This document shows positions 33,701 to 48,700 of a stretch of DNA of 64,000 nucleotides, piece after piece; the first letter of the stretch is position 1, and each line of letters opens with the position of its first letter. The DNA is from Strigops habroptila (taxonomy: Eukaryota > Chordata > Aves > Psittaciformes > Psittacidae), in contig NC_046358.1 in NCBI RefSeq assembly GCF_004027225.2, positions 65,243,028-65,307,027 on the forward strand, given 5' to 3'. The notes beneath the pieces are model-generated. The model saw only the letters and a list, made by a program, of their open reading frames with translations, had not been told where the DNA came from and searched no databases. The translations under genes were made by a program, and so were the position numbers.

Positions 33701-36700
33701 TAAACTGGAACGTCCACCTTCTGTAAACTTCTTAAGAGATACTTAAAGCCTACCACATAGGCATCTAACCTATTAAAAAACCCCACAAACTAGGAGCAGA
33801 GCAACTTCTTTTTGCCTCTATGTCAGTAGAACAATGAAGAGGTTTTCCTCCCATGTTCCTGCACTCACAGGAAATAGAGAAAAACCATGTGCTTTTTGCA
33901 TATATAAGACCACCACTGAAAGACAGGAAAGCAATACATGTTCACACAAGTGTCCTGTGTCCTCCACTGCCATAGCTGCTTCACTTCACTATACCTTGAA
34001 AAGTGCCTCATTTCAATATAATGTGAAGTAATATAAAATAAAATTTAGAACTTCTTTTTACTTAAAAGGTTACCTGTATAACTAGATTCTAAGGGCTTTA
34101 CTCTCTCCAAGAAATGTCTCAATTTTCCAGTTTGGATTTATCAGTTAAATAGACAGTTCTTTTCAAAGTCATCACTATCTTAAAAACAAAAAGCAACTTT
34201 GGCAAGTGTTCAATATAGGTATTCCCAAATAACAAAATCAATAACGCCTTTGCAATAACGTATTTACAAACTTATTTTCCATTACAGTGAAGGTTATCCA
34301 GGCTAGAACCTGTAATCTGACATTCCTCCATGTGGCTTCCCTATTTCATCTAAGAAAAATGCTTACTGATACTGTATTTCCCAATGGACATCCCACTAGA
34401 GCTGTATAGTAGCTCTTACTCAACACACATGTAATCACACATTTGACCAAAGACTCAGATATGATGTATTTCCATTTAAAGACAGAATTACAAGATAACA
34501 GCACTGCTGAAATATGGTATTATTTGTGCAAGTATCATTACACTTGCTGGAAATAAAATACTGAAAATTAAAGACAATACGCACATGTCTTTGAAAGGTA
34601 ACTTGAAATAAATTTATGGATACATACACAGAAGAGTTCCATAAAGCACCCAGACACCAGTCATAGTTAGGAACAACAGGAACAGCAGGTAGTAACGATG
34701 GTTCCCAATGCCTGAATTTGAGACAAGATAAAAAAAAGAAAGGTTGATTTTCTAAAATTCAGCAGTATTTGCATTTCCCCTTAAGTTCATACGAATAAAA
34801 AGGCAGCCAGATTTGTCTCTTCTTCAGAGACTGCCTTTAGCTGTTTTAGCTAGATGAGGACTAATTATGCAACCACAGCTCTTACCATGCACAGTACAAT
34901 TGTCTCATATGACTGAAAAATCTAAGCTGTTCCAATTTGTTTGACCTTTGTGCGCTTCAGAACTGCAAACACAGGCATGAAAAACCAGACTTCTGTCAGA
35001 GAAACTGTTACATGAAGATATACAAGTATTTTCCTTTAAATTACAATTGGTATTGCTCAAAGCTTTGAAACAATGCATCAGAACGACATCTCACCACCTT
35101 ATAGCCAACCCTGTAAAAATATTTTCAAGTATTTAACATTGCAAAAAAGCAATGGGCAACAGAATGCTAAAAATATATTGCTACAGATGTAAAACTTTAA
35201 CCTTTCCGTCTTGAGCATCACCAGTAATGAGACAGAAAGGAAGAAAATGGTTGCTTTCCAGGGCAGTGGTGGAATCACCATCCCTCAAAGTGTTTACAGA
35301 CCATGTAGACGAGGCCCTTAGTGACATGGTTTAGTGGTGGCCTTGGCAGTGCTGGAGTAAAGGTCGGACTCGATGATCTTAAAGGTCTTTTCCAACCCAA
35401 GTGATTCTACGAAAAACGGAGTTTCTCAAAGAACACCAAACCAAAGAGCTCTACAGGGTTAAATAGTCCAGCTGCTCCACTGCACTGTCTCTAACAGTGA
35501 CAATGGCCAACATTACTCCAGGAGGACACGTGAGCCTGGCCACTTTCTACACCTCATTCTCCTCATCCACAGCTTCTGTGTTAAAACGTCATAGTGTACA
35601 TATTTATCTAGTTCTTTTAGTAGCTACTTTTAGACACACTGTCCAAACACTTGTCTAATCCCTTTCTGAACCTCCTGATAATGCCTGTATCTGCAAACCC
35701 TACAGCAGCAAGCTCCAAATTTCCACTGCCTGCCACGTAAAGACATTTTTTTTTTCCTTTACCAATTTTAAATCCAGATGCTATTCTTACTGAGCCTTCC
35801 CTAGTATGATGTGCTTGGCAAATACCAGTTCTGCATACACTTTAGCCACTATCTTCATTGCTTCCCGCCGTTCCTGTCACTCCTTCTTTCAAAAGGAGAA
35901 GTCTCAGACTTTTTGGTCTCTAATCTTAGGCAGACCATTCCATCCCTTAATAATTACAGTTGCCTTTCTCTCTACCATCTAACTAATTTCCCTCTGGCAC
36001 CTATAAGTGTGCCCTTCAGTATCAACTGGGTATTCTTACATGAAGTGTGCTCTCTGTCTCAGGAGATAAATGTTATTTCAGCAACTTTTTAAATATGTGA
36101 CATTTTCTGCTAAAACAAACCCTCTCACCTATGCACCGTCCAGTCCACAGAGAATGCTGATCGTATCTGGCTACACATGAATCACAAGCAAGGCAATGCA
36201 CAGATCTCAAAGGCTTCCTTACCTAGTTGAGGGGAAGGAAAAGAACACAGCCATTGCAAAAGCATCTGTTTCACTCTAAGCTTAGAGCATCTTCTCATGG
36301 GCACCATCATATTTTGTACTCTATAACATACATTCATTTTGTACAGCAAACATGTATTTTATACTCTAACAGACCTCACAACACACAACAGAGATGAGAA
36401 CTATAAATCTTAATTTAACAAAAAAATAAATTGAAATTATTATTTCATTAAGATTAGAGTCCAAGGATATCAAAGCATCTCTTTTGTCACTGTAAAAGAA
36501 AAAACAGAAATCTAAATAACACAGAACAAACCATGCATCTAGCACTTGCATGACAAGCAATGAGGAGAAAGGATTTTATAGCAGTAGTGAGTAAAAGCCA
36601 GGTTCAAAAAGCAAACAAATACCAAAGCCTCACTTACAAGACACGATGTGCAAAATGTTCTGAAGTCCAAGCAATTTGCTTCTGCAAGAGCTACAATGTT

Positions 36701-39700
36701 CTGAAAGACAAAGTAGTTTGTTCTTGTGTTTGGATCACATTTCCAGGGGAATCTGAAGATTTTTACATTAGGCCTTTTGCAGATCATCAGCATTTTGAGT
36801 GCCAAGCATTGATAGGAATAAGTACTTGCTGTTTAAAAAGGTCCATGAGAAACACCAAACAGCAAAGACTGATGTAACCTCCCCCATGCAGAATTATCCA
36901 GAAAACTATCTCTGTTGACAAAATTAATCAATCATGTGGATGAAGTATTCTCCAAAATGAGATGGTCTTAAGATACAAGGTACCTCTCATGTAGTCAGCC
37001 AGACCTCAGAGAGATTAGGAGAGCTGCTATATTTACTGTTCCTTCATGTGTACTAGGAAGACAACGTTTACTAGTCCTGTGGCAGCAAGTTCAAATTGCA
37101 GTTTATTCTCCCTGGCAATCTGAAGAACTACAACCTCTTGGAGAGCAATGAGATCACAAACACAATGCTTCCCTTAATCCACAAGTTGGGGAGACTAAAT
37201 ACCAAAATCCCTACTGATTTCTTTTTGCCATTCCAAGACAGAGCTAGGAAATAGCATGTCATTTACATAATGCCTAAGCACAAAAAACAAACCATTATAT
37301 GTATCTTCGGAGCATCTAACAAAATTTAAGTCATTTCTAGCCTTTGAGCTAGAAATTTATAGTCTTATGAGCATGGAGAGTTGTAGGAAAGCATCATGAA
37401 TATCTCTTCCTAACCTGAGACAACTGGAGTGGCAACCATTCACAATTCATATTTACGAAGTGAAGTTCTAGGTGAATTTCTATCACAGATAACACCAGTG
37501 GCTCTGTACAATGTTTGGCCAAAGGTCACATTTCAATGAGAAGGTGGAAGCAAGGCCATTAAGGCAGGATTATGAAGATAAGGAAACAAGCAGTAGCAGG
37601 AGACATTATCTACTACCTATGTCGTTCAATGCTGTTGCTAAAAACCCTTAAGAATATTTTACTGCTTTCAAGACTAACAAAGCTGCACATGATGGCAAAC
37701 AAATCAACCATCTCTTGCACCAGGTGAACCCTTCCCTTTGTTTTTATGAAGTCACCTACCTCTTTCCTTTCCTTTTCTGAAGTCTTAATATATCCAGGAT
37801 CAGTTCTCCAAGTTTTATAGAAATAATAAAGAAGACCCACCACGCTGAGCATGACAGTGATTTCAGGAATTCTATCTGTTCCATGTAATATTCAGGTTAA
37901 GGAATATATTCTATCACTGCTATTTGTCAAACAAAATACTCTAAAATTAGTTTGTTACTTTATGAGCAACACACAAAACAGGAAAAGAATGAATTTCACT
38001 TTTATAGTAGGATCCTCTCTGTCCTTCAGAGGCCGTCATATTGGAGAAGTTGAATACTCTGTCCAGTTTGAGCACCTGAGAAGACTTTTACAACTGTACA
38101 AACCTGCATCACAATATAGCTCCCTGTCATCCTCACCAGCAGGGTGCAGATTTTTGCCTCTGAATATTTCACAGATAAGAAGTGAATTCAATTTCTTCTT
38201 TTTCTCACTCAAGTTTGTCTATTTGATTGAAACAATACCAATCAGACATGCATAGTTATTGAGCTTCCAGCAGCTGTAAGATTTGGCTCACTCACACCCC
38301 TAAGTCACTGAACAGGCCCTTACTGTTTTCTAGGTCCTGCCCTCTTGTTTGCTTTAGCTAAAAGCACTGAGTAAACTCGGACAGAAAGATGCAACTGGAA
38401 ATCATTCTGGAATTACCTTTGTCACTCAAAAAACCCGTCATACGCTGATAAAACACTTCTGAAGGTAATGGGACAGCTACTGGGAATCCTTCTTCCCTCA
38501 CAAATATACGACAAAATCCATAGAATCAAGGAATGGTTGGGATGGAAGGGACCTTAAAGCTCACTCAGTTCCAACCCCCTGCCACAGGCACGGACACCTT
38601 CCACTAGACGGGGTTGCTTCAGGCCCCGTCCAACCCAGCCTTGAACACTGCCAGGGATGGGGCAGCCACAGCTTCTCTGGGCAACCTGTGCCATGATTAT
38701 GAAATGACAAACTTCTGGTCTAATTAGACATTTTTCCTCTTGCATACCATTCGCTTTTACCCAGTGGCTGACTGTTTTAATTACAGCCTATGGAGGGAAT
38801 TCATCTCTCATGAACTCCAGAGAAGCAGATTTAAATTCAGTATGGTTATTTGCTGTAACTTCTCTAGCAGACAAACTATTATACATGGGGGAGGATATAC
38901 AGTCATTAGGATCATGATTTTTACGCTAGGTACTCAAAACATCTGTATGTCAGGTGAAAGCAGGAGAACAACATGTCAAGATTAACTGTCTCTATACAGC
39001 AACAGAGGAACGTGGAGTGGGACAAATTTCACACCAATTAAATCCAAGCACTGACCTTGAGAGCACAGACTGCTAAAGAACAGTCCATGATGTCACCAAG
39101 GAGCAGTCAGAGCGCCTAAGCCTGGATTCCATCTCCAGTGACCTTTCAATCACTATATAACCACACAACGTGAATAACTCTTAAAGATCAAGTTCTGCAA
39201 CCTCAAGGTTGTTTTGTCTTATGAACCAACAACACTGCAAACAGCTCTAATTAAAATCTACATGATAAATTATGACATATTGGCACTGAATGTTAGCAGA
39301 TCTATAGCTGTGTTAGGGCTGAGAGAAGTCCTTAATTAGAATGGCTGGATTTTCATTTGGTCTAGAGGAACAGCTTGACAGACATAAATACAGCTAACTA
39401 AAATACTGAACAATTTTATAATACTCAAATCTGTGACCAGTTCCAGAAGGAAAACACATTCATGAGGAAAAGGGCTGGATACTGAAATGGAAAACTATCC
39501 TCTTGCCCATGTCACCAAGCTCTGGTTAGACCTTCAAGAACATTGCTCTGCTCCCTATCTTCAGCAGAGCGTCTGACTCAACCCCCTATTGTTGGAATTT
39601 GTTCTCTTTTTCATTCATATGACACCAAGAAAACCTTAAAACTTCACAGTGCAGCCCTGAATAAAATGATTTTCATTTAGACAAGCATATGTGTGTATCC

Positions 39701-42700
39701 CCAGAGGCAATATACTTGATCGGTTCATCCAAGTTAATCCTGATAATTCTATTAAGGACATCCTAATTGGGAACAATACAAAAGAAAATGCCACTTAAAG
39801 GATGAAGTAATTAAAAATTCATTAAAATTGTGTAGCACTATATTACAGCTGGTTTAGTACAAAATTATTTACAGTTCTAGGTATCTCCCTAAAGGTTTTT
39901 TCATAAAACTTAACCAATGAATAAACAGATGTCCCCTGTTTAACTTCCCAGGGCAGTGGTGGAATCTCTGTCCCTGGAAGTGTTCACAAACCGTGTAGAC
40001 AAGGCCTTCAGCGACATGGTTCAGTGGTGGCCTTGCCAGTCCTGGGGTAACGGTTGGACCCAATGATCTTAAAGGTCTTTTCCTACCTAGTTGATTCTAT
40101 GATTCTGTAAGAGCAGGGCACTAAAAAGAAAGTGTAAACTACTACAACTTTTTTGTACTAACCAGTGCAAAACCTCTTGAAAGAAAGCAAACGAAAGGTA
40201 GAAATTACTTCACCATACACTAAGGATGCAGCATAACCTGTGAATGGATAGGAGACTGGAAGATCTACTTTGGAGAGACCTGAAGAAATTTGTCCCTTGG
40301 TTTTTTGGAGGCGAGGATGCTGTTTTTAAAAGCAGAAGCATAAATATCACTCTCAAATCCTTGTCATTTTAGAAAGAAGAGATGCTTCTTATTAATGCAT
40401 GTGTTACCCTGTTACACCACGTGCCAAAATACATTAACCTTCCTAACTGAGACTCTCATACAGTAGAGTCACATGGGGATGCTAACAGAGACAATCAGGT
40501 TTATATCAAAAATGTCTTAATTTTGATATTCCACAAAGAAATAGTTCAGATTTGTACACAAATATCAGATAAAGATAAAAGAAGGTAAAGATTTTTAGTC
40601 CACATATAACTTGAAATTAAAGTCAAATTTATTTCATCCCTGCCCGATGGAAGTAAACCAGTCTTACCAGATGTTAACAGTCATATCAAATTATCTGGCA
40701 CTGCTCATTACTATTTGCATGATGAGGCCTACATTTATTAAGAACTGTTAAGGAGAGTTCTACTGAATTTCTTGAGTATAAAGGATATCAGGCAGGAACC
40801 AGAAAAAACAGGTCACAGACATCCAAAAAACGGAACTAAGCAGAAATGCTGTGGGAAGGTACCTTAGATTCTTGAGCCCTACAAGTTGCCTAAAAATAAA
40901 GTTAAAAGAAAAAAAATATTTTAAAAATATATTTAAACCTAACTTCACAGAGTATTCATCATCTATTATTTTTAAAACTTCACACATGCAGCACACTTCA
41001 CACCTCTCAAAGTAAACAGTTCTCCTCACTCAAATGCATTCTTCAGCCAGATGTGCAGTAAGTTAACAATGCAACAAATAAAACTGAAGAGTGCTCTACT
41101 CCAGGCTGATATTATATATCAGAAGTGCTGTAGCACTGGGTAAAAAGTGCAATCTCTGTCTATTTGCACAGTGGCAGCATTGTCATTTCAATGAACACAG
41201 ACCGTTGCAGGAACTGTTGAAGCAAGCAGGAAAGCTGTGAAACAGCTTAGGATAACACTGGGAGGTGTGGGGAGCAGGAGGGGAAGGAATGGTTCGTTAA
41301 AACTCATTCTGTGTCACAAATACAGAAGGAAAAGTTGAGATAAAGCACATTTCTGAGCACTGTGCATGGATATCTGTACCTACTGGATGCAAACCTTCAG
41401 TAACACTCTATCACTAAAGTTAGCTAGCAGACTGCTTAAACACTTCAGTGGTTTAGAAGATTTTTTTATCCAAATCTTTCGGTGATGAGAAAGTATTATT
41501 TTGCACACCTACAGACATTCCATTTCTATGGTCATTCTAAAAAGTACGTATATTTAAATCCTTCACACACTCTGCAACCATTTCTCAGGAGGTATCTTTT
41601 TTGCTAAGTAAACTCTGAAAAGAATACTGCATAAGATACCTTATATGGTGTCTATACCAATGAAATACATGTTTAGAGAGAAAAAGCCACAAACCTCACA
41701 AACAGAGCCATCCCAAACAGCAGGAAGAGGAGCAGACCTCCTTTCAAAAGCCAAGAATCAGAACTTAAGTTCATGACGTATCCTATGGCCCACATAAATG
41801 TCAAGGAAGATGCGAACAGCAGGACGAGCTATTAAGATTATTATGGTTAAAATATGACAAAATATTCAAGCAGGACTTACTTCAAAAGTATTCAGTTAAT
41901 GTAATAACAAATGCTGAAAGACTCAAGAGAGATAAGGTAAGGTGACACTTCAACATTACAAAACTCCCACCCAAACCACTGCTACATGTTTTTAAAGAAT
42001 TTCGGTTTTGTGCACCCATTTTCATAAGCCTTAGATGATCCTTTTGTTAGGAAAGAGTTGAGCTGCATTATTATTCTAAACACAGAATGCTCTAGGTTTA
42101 TTTCCATTAGTTTTTACTTACGAAATTACCTCATATTTCTCTACTATTTTCAGTAACATATTATTTCTTCTGCTCCTCATTCTTTCTTCCTCTTTTACCA
42201 TATACACCATGAAGCGATTCAGACTTTGATAAGCAAGGTCACGCGGTGTCTCTCCCTTTAGCAACAGAAATATTTAGTTATTTATGCACTTAACACATAA
42301 ATGTTTTCTTTTTTAACAGAAGCATGAAATAAATATAGCTAAAACAAGATCAACTGGGCAATTACTTCCCAGCCCTCCCCCTTTTATTTTAAGTCAAGGA
42401 AAAGCTAAATTCAGAGTTTTAACATGCTTAATCCAGTGCTTCGTAGTTCAAAAAACCACTGCTTGCATTCAGATCGCATCCATTCAAGTTACCTGCTGGA
42501 CTGTCTCCAACAACCTGAAACACTAAACTGTCTGATAAACAAAAAGAGGGAGAGAGGGCAACACAATTTGGAAAGGAAAATCAGACTGACTGAAAGGCTC
42601 AGCTGTTCATTTAATGAACATTGCAAAGAATCTCTGCATCCATACTTTGAGCCACACCACAAGAAAGGTGATAATTCCTTTTGGGAAAGACTAAGAACCT

Positions 42701-45700
42701 CCTAGTCAATCCCCTGTGCAAAGGATACCCAAAGTGGAGAGGACTCAGGTTTTTCTTTACATTCATTTTACACACTCATACCCTGTGGAATGAAGTATCA
42801 TGAAAGAAATTGTACCTTGACATTTTTTATGTCCAGGCTAGCACCAGCTTCCAGCAACAGATCCACTGCACTAGTATTTCCTGATGCTATTGCCCAGTGC
42901 AGTGCAGTGTTCTTTTGAACATTGTCTACAGCATTGAGAGAGGGGTTAAACTTTAAGAGAAACCTCGTGGGTTCTGGTCTAGATGAAAATAAAGTATAAA
43001 AGTTAACAGACAGAAGATAACCCATATTGGATATGAAACTTTTGAACACCTTATAAAAACCACTGTTCTTCTCTGTGAAATAACAGCAGATACACAAAGC
43101 CTTGTCTCGGAACCTGCTCATCAACAGTAAATCTGAGTTTACAATTCAGGACCTGCCCTCAGGGTTTTTCTCCAGACTACATTATTTTATCATTTTAACA
43201 AATATGAGGTATATACACAGGTTGTATATAGACTAGGCTTTCAGCAACCTGGCCTAGTAGGTGTCCCTGCCCATGGCAGGGAGTTGGAACTGGATGAGCT
43301 TTAAAATCCCTTCCAGCCCAAACCATTCTGTGATTCTACGATTGCACCTTTCTACAATACTGCATACCAGCTTATATCTCCACATTTTATTTATTCTAAA
43401 TGCAGCCACCTCTTGATTCTCTTCTCTGGGAAAGCACAGTAATGCTGCAGATGATTCAGCCACAAACCTAACCTTATTTTAGAAATTCTTTTGACTTTCC
43501 TTGCTACATCCAATTAGCTACTTCATAACTCCTGATCTCTGAAATACTGCGTATTTTAGTACAACTAAAGGAATGTCAGATTAACTAAAAAGTTTCATAA
43601 GATTCACCTCACTGGTTCTTGGGTACGACAGATTCTTCTGAAGTTACCTGCTACTTACCCAATGGCTTTTTGTGCTGCTAACATTAAAGGTGTTTGTCCA
43701 TTGAAGTCTGTTGTGTCTACGTTCTAAGTATAAGAGAAAGATAACAAGCAAATGATTACCAGGGATTTCAGGAGACAGAGTTAGATGATAGTCAGATTTG
43801 GAGCTATACAACTGGCTTAGCTGCAGTAATATAAAGAAAATGGAAAGAAACCAAATTGTACCAGCCAAGAAGCCAATGCTCATTTAAACATTTTTCTCTC
43901 TGCTCTGTGAGTATTCCATGAGCATTCCCTTCGGAACACATGGAGTCTCCACTAAGGACATTTTTACGAGAGAGTCTCCACTAAGGACATTTTTAAGGGA
44001 ACCATGTTAACCACATTTCTTGTCCTGCTTTGCACAAAGATACTATAAATAAAACGGACTTTGTAATGCAATGTATGTTAACCACCTTCCTTGTATGAAC
44101 AGAGGTACATAACAGAACGTCCAAGTACATAAAACTGGTTTATTAAAATAACAAAAAAAGGATTATGTATCTTAAGATATAATTGTTAAATCATCTAACT
44201 TGCATTACCTAATACTCTTCACAATGAAAGTTTCCTTCTTCCCTGCCTCCACCCGTTAAGTTAGAGCAGAATTACTTAAAAGAAATGTCTAATCACTCGA
44301 ATTTTTTAGTTGAAGATACGTGGGCTAAAAGCTTCCTTAAGTTTGCGATATATACCATCTATACCTACATTCCAGATGTCAGTCACTCTACTAGCTAGCT
44401 CTATGAGAAATAAAATATACTTACCAAGTCTTTAAATCTTAATACTCGGTGCTTCAAAGAAAGAGTCTAGATCATGTAAAACTCCCCTCTCATTTTTATT
44501 AGCAAATTATTACACTTGTCATTACTTCTGCTTATTTCAGATGTAAGCTAAGCAGATATCAACTAGAGTAGATACAACATAAAATGACACAATATACAAA
44601 CATTTGTAATACAGAATTCAGACCTAGGCTGGTCGTGTATTTTGCACACTTCAACTGATGGACAATTGCATAGATCTTTAGTTACAAAATCGTAATCAAA
44701 CAGTAAATGCTTCCTGATGTAGATATGGCATACAGTGCTTTTTGTTCTCAGGTAAGAGCCAGTTACTTTACAGCACCACAAATCTGCGTAGTCTTAACAA
44801 CTCTCCTTAAACACTCTGAATTGCATGTGAATGTGACAAGAACAGGGGAGAGTATTAAAACAAAAAACCAAATACATATAAATGTATAAATAATCTAAGT
44901 TACTCTGAACTTGTGGCACAAGGAAATAGTTGTCAAATACCTGCTTGTCATCTAGAAAACAAAAAAGTTAATTCTGAAATGTACCGTATACACAGGCAGG
45001 TACTCATAAGTAGAAAACAACAGTGGGACATCAGCAACATACCTGGCCTTTGGATATGAGGTAAGCTACAACGGGCACATGTTGGAACAGCACTGCTAAA
45101 TGGATGCTACTGAATCCTTCCCCATCAATAAGACTGGGATCTGCTCCACATTTCAACAATAGCATGACCATAGGTAGATGTCCTTGTCTGTAACAATATA
45201 TAAGATGAAATTAGAAATGACAAAAAAGACAGAAATTCTAATGAAATCATTGCCTTAATAATTCTCATAGGTACTCTGAAAAAGAAAGAATCCTTTCAGA
45301 TTGTTGTAGTTTTATTAAGGAAATTACCTTTTTAAATTAAATTTTATATCAGAAAATTGTATTAAAAATATACCTTAATAAATCAACCTAAGGAAAACCG
45401 TTAATTTAGAATACGATGGTTATTCTACAGTAATTTCTCCAGTAAGCAGTTTTCCTCTGAAGAAGTATCTAACTTCGTCTGGCAGAAGACTAAGATAGCC
45501 CAGTAGAAAGTACTGATCTCCTGATGTAAGAATCTGCACTCAGAGAAGTTATCCCAGAATAATTACTTTAGGCTATGTTTCTTCCCAGATGAGCAGTGCT
45601 TTGGTCTTTTTGATCATTTAACTCAAATACTGTCCTAGAAGCTAAAGTTGAATGATTTTAAATGTATCAATTGAACAGATGTCATCTAGAGCAGCTCCAG

Positions 45701-48700
45701 AAAGAGCAGATCCAAAGAGACCTTAAACATATGCAAGCACCAATAGATACCATCACCCAGGAAGACACTGCATGTTAGGGGACTGGAACTTGATGAACTT
45801 TAAGGTCCCTTCCAACCCAACCCATTCTATGATTCTATGTTTGTGGTGGCAGCTATAAGGAGAGCAAGAGGAAAAGCTGATAGCACCAGGAGATAAATGC
45901 CAAAGACCTCTTTACATGCCTCTGAACAACAAGGTGGCTTACAGTGGTCCTACTGCTATAAGCTTGTGTTTCAAGTCCAGGACTGGCAACGTTGAGAGTC
46001 TTATGAGAGCACATCAGGATGTGGTGCGCAGAAGCTAAGAAGCATTTAGTGCAGAAACTAGAACAACTGAAAGCATATTAACTAGACAGGCTGCAGTCTG
46101 AGGGGAACAGTGACCACAACTTTTTCAGACTTAAACTGTGCCCCAATAAGCACCACCAGCAACCTTCAGTGCCCTAACATAACGAGCCTTCTTTGCCCTA
46201 AGGCAGGACTTAAGAAGTAAAGTCTGAACAGCACTGTTCCGTCCCCAGGGAAACTTCAAAATGGGAGTTCAAGTGACTGAAGCACAGATACACATGTAAC
46301 ACAACTCCATGGCCTGCAAAGCTGCCAGGGATCAGAGAAGAGATTTCAGCATTATTACAGACATGCTGCAAAATCCCTTACACCTCAATAAATTAAACCC
46401 ACTGCAGTGTTTGATTTATGATGACCACTGCTGTACTACACAAACTGCTACTGTAACTGCTAATACTAACAGATTTACAATAGGAATTGCAAGCAGCATA
46501 CCTAATTGCCCAATGAAGGGGAGTTGAATTCAAATCTCCACCTAGCTGATCCACTATTGCACCTTTGGAAATATAATACCTGTGTAACAGTAACATAATA
46601 AGATTAAGAATAGACACAATAAAAGATTAAACATGATACTAAGGATAACATAACTCTAGTAGTAAATAGCTTATAATAAAAACTCACTTAGAGAAGCATA
46701 TGGACATGAGAATATTTTCAGTAAAGAATGCTTGTTTGAGAAAATGTTTAAGAGCAAATATAGTCATTAGCAAGGCACTTGTAAAATCTGCTTTAATCTT
46801 TGCTAAACAAACCAAACCCAGGAAAATCTAATGATTTCAGGTACTACAGAATTTTACGTATAAAGAAACCACGGTAACTTTACATTTAAGTGGCATTCTC
46901 ACAAAGGTAATTGGGTTAAAACCTTAATTTTATGCTTTTCTTCCCAAGTCGCACGTTTGTTTCTTTTGAAGTATAATAGTGACAAAGTGATTATAAACAG
47001 CAGAGGCAGAATACTCATGTTACTTTCCCAAGGACTCTAAAGCTTACTTAACCAGCTCCTGTCTGTTGTTTATTGCTGCCCAGTGAAGAAGAGTCACATT
47101 TTCTTTGTCTGGTTGTCGAACATCATATCCTGCTTCTACCAATTCTTTGCATCGCTCTATCATTCCATACCTTAAATGAGAAAAAAGAAAACGGATATAC
47201 TTCCCATTCGTTTGTTAAGTATCCTTCAGCTTAGAGACAGCCACATACTAAAGAAAAACAAACCTCATCAAGCATCACCCAGCACTCCTAATTGAGCAAA
47301 TTCCACATTTCATTCAATGGAAGCCTAGCAAAAAGAGTTGGCCTGAGCCTTGATGAGCAGAACTTTCTACCTAACTAACCTGGTTGAGATACTATTGTTA
47401 ATGATAAAAATACTTGCAACAATACTTTTAAATTATTTTCCTTCTTTCACTACGGGGAGCAAATGAAACTAAAATTTTCCTTTGTAAAAATATCCAACCT
47501 GTCTCATATTTGAGGACACTCCCATCTATTTCAACATTCTGCACACATAGAACACATACTTACTGCGTAGCCTTGACAATATCACAGGTGCTGGGGTCTT
47601 CAACGATGGGATACAGCCCTGGTAGCACTGGGAGATCTTTATCCCCGTGGGCACTGTGGCAGTTATGCATATGAGGTCGATGAGGCCCATGGCAATGGCC
47701 TTTACACTGTTGGTTAACAAAGCATCTATCAACAAACGTTTTTCATATACTGAACACCACACCTCCTTATTACATTAATAAGAACAAGGAAGTTCACTTA
47801 AAGCGCAGTTAAAGCCACCTGACAAGAGACTAGTCCTTTTCTTTAGCACAGGGACATGGGAGGATGGAAGAGAGATAGTTAAGGTCCATCAGTTACAAAG
47901 ATGTTAAGCACCTTGCAGAGCTGGCTCCTGGCACAACACCCTTACCCACAGCAATGCTACTGTGCTAGAATGCCAGCCTATACCTGCAAGAAAGCTGGAG
48001 AAGGACATTTTACAAGGATATCCTAGTGATAAAGCAAGGGGAAATGGCTCTAAACTAGAAAAGGGGAGATTTAGATTAGATATTAGTAAGTTCTTCCCTG
48101 TTCAGGTTGGGAGGTGCTGGCACAGGTTGCCCAGAGAAGCTGTGGCTGCCCCATCCCTGGCAGTGTTCAAGGCCAAGTTGGACGGGGCTTGGAGCAACGT
48201 GGTTTAGTGGCAGATGTCCCTGCCTGTAGCAGGGGGTTGGAACTGGATGAGCTTTAAGGTCCCTTCCAACCCAAACCAGTCTGGGATTCCTCGAGCAGGT
48301 GTTGAACAACCAGAGCAGCCGGCAGCCACAGGGCACAGGGCCCGCCGCGCACGGCGGTACCAGGAGAGACGCGCCCTCAGCAGAACATGGGCCTCCCTTC
48401 TCGGTCAAGCGCGGCCGCCGGAGCCCTCGCCCGCCGGCGGACACCACCCGCTCCGTCCCCGCGCGCCGCGGGGAAGCCCCCGCCCGCCTCAGCCCCGCAC
48501 CAGGCTGCGAGCTCCCGCACAGGGCCCCAGCGAGGGGTGCACACCAGGCCCGGCGCCTCTCCCCGGCTCCAACCGCCTTCCCCCCGCCGCCAGCCTAACC
48601 CCGGAGCCCGAGGCCGCCTCATGGGGCCTCGGGGCCCCCAAGGACTAGGCAGGGAGGTCCCGGGCGAGCCAATGGCAGGCCCAGCACCCCCACCCCCATC

